From Zoogloeaceae bacterium (GTDB lineage: Bacteria; Pseudomonadota; Gammaproteobacteria; Burkholderiales; Rhodocyclaceae), in contig JACKLZ010000004.1 of assembly GCA_024235675.1 (NCBI GenBank), forward strand, positions 57,501 to 121,500: a stretch of 64,000 nucleotides of DNA, written 5' to 3'. Position 1 is the stretch's first letter; each line of letters opens with the position of its first letter. The notes beneath the pieces were generated by a model. The model did no database searches, was not told the DNA's origin, and was given only the letters and a program-made list of their open reading frames with translations. Of the stretch, positions 60,855 to 64,000 are shown piece by piece. The translations under genes were made by a program, and so were the position numbers.

Positions 60855-63800
60855 TTATTGCAGTTGCCGCCACGAGATACGGCGACTCCCGTCGGATTGT
60901 TGAGTGCTCTTGTCGATGGTGCCGGTCGAGGTGGAGCCGTACTTGTGGGTTTTACCCCCGGAGTCGCGCACCTGGCCCAGGCTCTTGATCATGCCGCCCA
61001 CCACACGACGGCCGCTGACGACCTTGTTGTTGTACTCGTTGCTGCTGCCGTAGGTGCCGTCCCTCGACAGGTCGAACACGTTATGTTCAGTCCGTGCGCC
61101 GGTGTAGGGCGCCAGCTCGATGATCCAGCTTGAGCCGCCGCCGGCGCAGGCGTCGTCATCCGGGATGGAACTCACATAGATGATGCGGTCTTTCCAGAGA
61201 ATCGGATCGGTGAGGATGCGTTCGCCAGCCTTGATGTTGGTCGGCGGGACAAGATCCACCAGAAAGCCGCGTTGATTCACGGTGGGGGTGTTCTGCGAGA
61301 ACTGACGAATTTCCCAGACATTACCGTTGAAGCTCTGTGAGCCCTCGTAAGTAATGCTCTGAACCAGCAGATCGCTTCGCGCAACCTTGGATGCGTTGCT
61401 GATACTGCCGCAGCCCGTGCCGGAGACGCCGATGCCGCATTCGTCTTGCACGCCATAGAGTGACTGCTTGCTCAGATCGGTGTTATCGCCCGACTCAAAA
61501 TACTTGCCCGTCCCGAAATAGACCATCAGGCCTTTTGAGGGGTGCTTGCTGACTTGCACCTTGGCGGTGATCGGCTGTGCTTGAGCGGGGCTGCCGCCGT
61601 CGGTTGCCTTGAATAGCGGCTTGCCGCCGAAAGCGACTTTCCAGTTGCTGTTGTTGCTGCCGGTGAAGTCGAACTTCCAGATATTGCCGTGCAAGTCGCC
61701 GGCGTAGATCAGGTCAATCGAACCGTTCTGGTCGCTGTCGATTGCCACGGGCGTTGCCAGGCCGTTCGGGGTCGACGCGCTTCCGATGCCGGTGTCGATC
61801 TTCTTGATCAGGGCGCCGGTGCTGATATTGACGACGAACAACTGGGCTTTTTGGGACGTGCTGTTGTAGCCGTTTCCGAAGACGGCGACCCAGTCACCGC
61901 TTTCCGTTCGGCCTATCGAGGCCTGGCCGAGCGTGAAGCCGAGTTCTCCGAAGCCGGTGGTGGTGTCGTTGACCTCCCACATCACGTCGGAGGCGCTGAA
62001 ACCATGCGCATTCTCAACGTTCAGAGCGAAGTATCCTTTGCCGCCGGCCGCAGTCGACCCGACCAGCACGGTCTTCCAGTTACTGCCGATGAGTGCATCG
62101 CCGACCTTTGGCGCACCGTCCACATAGTAGCGGTGGGTGTATTTCGGATCGGCGAGCGTGGGCAGACCGGACATGACCGTATTGGGGATATAGCCAAACA
62201 GTTCTGTCCCCGTGTCGCTGTCCAGACCACGGAAAATGCCGTCATTGGCACCAAAGAAGAGCGCGCCCTTGCGGTTCAGGAAGTTGGTCGAGAGCCGGCG
62301 TGCGATGTATGACTTCCGTTCGGCTGCACTCAGCGAGCCGGCCAGGCTGTATCCATAATCTTCATGCTTTACAAATGCCGGGTCGGAGTTGACGACGTCA
62401 CCCATGATGCTCTTGCGGGTGCGGAAGGGGCCGTTGTTTGACGCCTCTTTGGTCTGGTCGCCGAGCACCCATTCCAACAGGGTCGAGTCGTTGTTGAGTG
62501 CCGTTTTCTGACTGCCGGCCAGCGAGGCCCAGGTAAAGGGGATGCCCAGCCCGTTGCTCGGATTGATGGTGAAGAGGCTGCGCGTCAGGAAGGCCGGAAT
62601 CTGCTTGCTGGCTTGCCAGGCCGGGGTGGTGTCCGGATCGCCCGTGTTGACATCGATCTTGTAGGCCAGCATGTCGCCCGTCCAGGTGCCGCTGTCGAAG
62701 CGTGCCTGGAAGAGAAGCGTATTGGTGCTCAGACGGGTGGAATTGGCTGCGACCGAGGCGGCCGAACTGGTTCGGGCGTTGATGGTCGCCAACGTGGCAG
62801 CGAGTGCGTTGGCGAAGGTCTGGGGATCTTTCGCGCTGAAGAACTCGCCTCGGCCGTTGAGGCTGGCGTGCAGCAGGTCGTCGATCTTGGCCGCGTTGTT
62901 ACCCGTCGGGTTGGGCCAGCCCGGGTCCGTCTTGGTGGCAATGGCGGCAAACGCGGTGGTGGGGGCGATCGTTCCCTCCACGCCGAGTCCGACCCCGAAG
63001 GTCACCATGTGCTGCCAGAAGGCCGGGTCATCCGTGCTGACCGGGACGTTGTTGGTCAGGTCGGTACGCAAGTCGCGGTTCCAGTAGTACATCGCGATAT
63101 CCGCCAGGTTGTTGCTCCAGCTATCCTGGAACGGACCGATCGGGGTGTACTGGTATGACGCGCTATTGGGGCCGGTGATGGTGGGGCCGTTGCTGCCGTC
63201 GTTGTTTTGCCGGGCGCCCGAGGTTGACGCCTCATAGTAGCTACCCTCTGTCCAGTAGCCATCGGTCGTCACGATGGTGAAGTTCTGGCGGCATGACAAA
63301 TCCTTGCCACCCGACACGCCCGGCGTGGTGCTGGCGGCGCCGCGGCTGTCTTTCCATTCGTAGTAATCGCCAGCGGCGTCCAGCGCGCGACGCAGTGGAG
63401 TACTGCCCGTCGGCTGCTGCACAAAGAGCCAGTCAAAGAACTGTTTGCGGTTGTTGGTGACGGTGCCGAACGTGTCTTTGTCGCTGAAATCACGAACGCC
63501 TCGCTCAAGCGTTGAGGTCGACAGACCGTCGACGTATGCACTGCTCTTGTTGATGCGGCCATAACCCACTCTCAGGCCGGTGCCCTGTTGCGCAAAAGCT
63601 CGACTGACACCGGCTTTGGCGGCGGACATGCGGTCGCGGTAGTAGGAGTACCAGTTTGCAAAATTGGTTTCTTCGCCGCTGCCTACCTTGACGTAGGTAT
63701 AACAGTCGTCATCCGTCGCGGTGCCGTTGCAGTTCTTGTTCGTGGCATCGAATACGTAGTAAAAGGCCGCCTGGGCACTATCAGAATACTCGTTCGTATA

Positions 63801-64000
63801 GCCGGCGTAGTACCACGTAGGCCGGAACGCCGTGCTGAGGTTGACTGTATTGATGCCTCGGCTGCTTGAGTAACCATCTTTCCAAGCCGAGGTGAAAGTC
63901 GAGTTGCCGCGACTGACGCCATTCTGATCCAGTGGTGGAAGGTAAGTGGCGGTAGGATCGTAATAGATCTTGTTGTAATAGCTTGACTTGGCCCGTTTGG
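60855..64000 (-). CDS. pilY1: Type IV pilus tip/assembly protein PilY1 (5' end outside window)
   Basis: At least 1,047 codons are open, and the frame continues past base 64000, so the N-terminus is missing. Visible are the TFP-typical segments SYYNKIYYDP, NFANWYSYYRDRM and the von Willebrand-like region. A C-terminal beta-propeller follows (YVDGAPKVGDAL, GYFALNV, GDLHGNIWKFD). A calcium-binding loop of the DxDxNxxxD type is present as DSDQNGSID. An internal ATG at 63629 is not the true start. PilY1 sits at the pilus tip and controls extension, adhesion and mechanosensing. Confidence 0.9.
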   Translation of the reverse strand, partial: KRAKSSYYNKIYYDPTATYLPPLDQNGVSRGNSTFTSAWKDGYSSSRGINTVNLSTAFRPTWYYAGYTNEYSDSAQAAFYYVFDATNKNCNGTATDDDCYTYVKVGSGEETNFANWYSYYRDRMSAAKAGVSRAFAQQGTGLRVGYGRINKSSAYVDGLSTSTLERGVRDFSDKDTFGTVTNNRKQFFDWLFVQQPTGSTPLRRALDAAGDYYEWKDSRGAASTTPGVSGGKDLSCRQNFTIVTTDGYWTEGSYYEASTSGARQNNDGSNGPTITGPNSASYQYTPIGPFQDSWSNNLADIAMYYWNRDLRTDLTNNVPVSTDDPAFWQHMVTFGVGLGVEGTIAPTTAFAAIATKTDPGWPNPTGNNAAKIDDLLHASLNGRGEFFSAKDPQTFANALAATLATINARTSSAASVAANSTRLSTNTLLFQARFDSGTWTGDMLAYKIDVNTGDPDTTPAWQASKQIPAFLTRSLFTINPSNGLGIPFTWASLAGSQKTALNNDSTLLEWVLGDQTKEASNNGPFRTRKSIMGDVVNSDPAFVKHEDYGYSLAGSLSAAERKSYIARRLSTNFLNRKGALFFGANDGIFRGLDSDTGTELFGYIPNTVMSGLPTLADPKYTHRYYVDGAPKVGDALIGSNWKTVLVGSTAAGGKGYFALNVENAHGFSASDVMWEVNDTTTGFGELGFTLGQASIGRTESGDWVAVFGNGYNSTSQKAQLFVVNISTGALIKKIDTGIGSASTPNGLATPVAIDSDQNGSIDLIYAGDLHGNIWKFDFTGSNNSNWKVAFGGKPLFKATDGGSPAQAQPITAKVQVSKHPSKGLMVYFGTGKYFESGDNTDLSKQSLYGVQDECGIGVSGTGCGSISNASKVARSDLLVQSITYEGSQSFNGNVWEIRQFSQNTPTVNQRGFLVDLVPPTNIKAGERILTDPILWKDRIIYVSSIPDDDACAGGGSSWIIELAPYTGARTEHNVFDLSRDGTYGSSNEYNNKVVSGRRVVGGMIKSLGQVRDSGGKTHKYGSTSTGTIDKSTQQSDGSRRISWRQLQ

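Noticed and set aside
60520..60873. N-terminal extension of the pilE frame
   Set aside because: The extension overlaps the pilY2-like gene; the prepilin leader begins at 60519.

Overview
The window comes from a GC-rich betaproteobacterium, most likely of the Rhodocyclales (Azoarcus/Thauera/Denitromonas-like). This placement is inferred from rRNA and gene-order resemblance and was not computed. Most of the window is core chromosome. It begins in the 16S-23S spacer of an rRNA operon (23S, 5S, strong terminator). A scrapyard of nested mobile elements follows (about 3.39-5.70 kb): an IS407-type orfA stub, an intact IS3-family element with a 40-bp perfect palindrome at one end, the 3' tip of a group II intron (domains V and VI), and the C-terminal half of another IS3-family transposase.

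The core gene blocks run as follows. There is a transglutaminase with an ATP-grasp/Alpha-E fusion (5.8-9.2 kb), then ftsY-ftsE-ftsX on the minus strand. The plus strand then carries two M16 peptidases, rsmD, coaD and a 2[4Fe-4S] ferredoxin. A dynamin-like GTPase and mutM lie on the minus strand. Next come a TPR protein, lolB, ispE, tRNA-Gln, prs, rplY, pth and ychF in the usual outer-membrane/isoprenoid/PRPP order. A GGDEF protein, gluQ, a CoA-binding protein and the clsB/ybhP-type pair follow.

At 31.6-33.2 kb a RuBisCO-like protein overlaps a small cupin gene. This is the gene pair of the methylthioadenosine-to-isoprenoid shunt described in Rhodospirillum rubrum. It is preceded by a compact hairpin-rich leader that I cannot assign to a known riboswitch. 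I consider this the most interesting locus. It is followed by nadA, a rhodanese and a cation-diffusion facilitator.

From 36.1 to 53.4 kb several genes form a visible nitrogen-control set. glnA has two NtrC boxes and a sigma-54 promoter. ntrB and ntrC carry an NtrC box between them and a sigma-54-like element at the ntrB start. amtB has one NtrC box and a sigma-54 promoter but no adjacent glnK. Between these lie birA, coaX, a TrpB2-type synthase, a SPOR protein, coaE-zapD-yacG, a Yip1/MarR divergent pair, a GYD protein, a Nudix-ThiE fusion, a DUF815 ATPase with a 36-residue membrane ORF, and mltA.

The last part (53.4-64 kb) is more accessory. It holds two truncated genes abutting each other, a histidine kinase overlapping a CheB-CheR-PAS fusion that has a one-base frameshift, a patatin, a cupin, an IS stub, and a minor-pilin cluster (pilE, pilY2-like, pilY1). 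pilY1 runs off the right edge.
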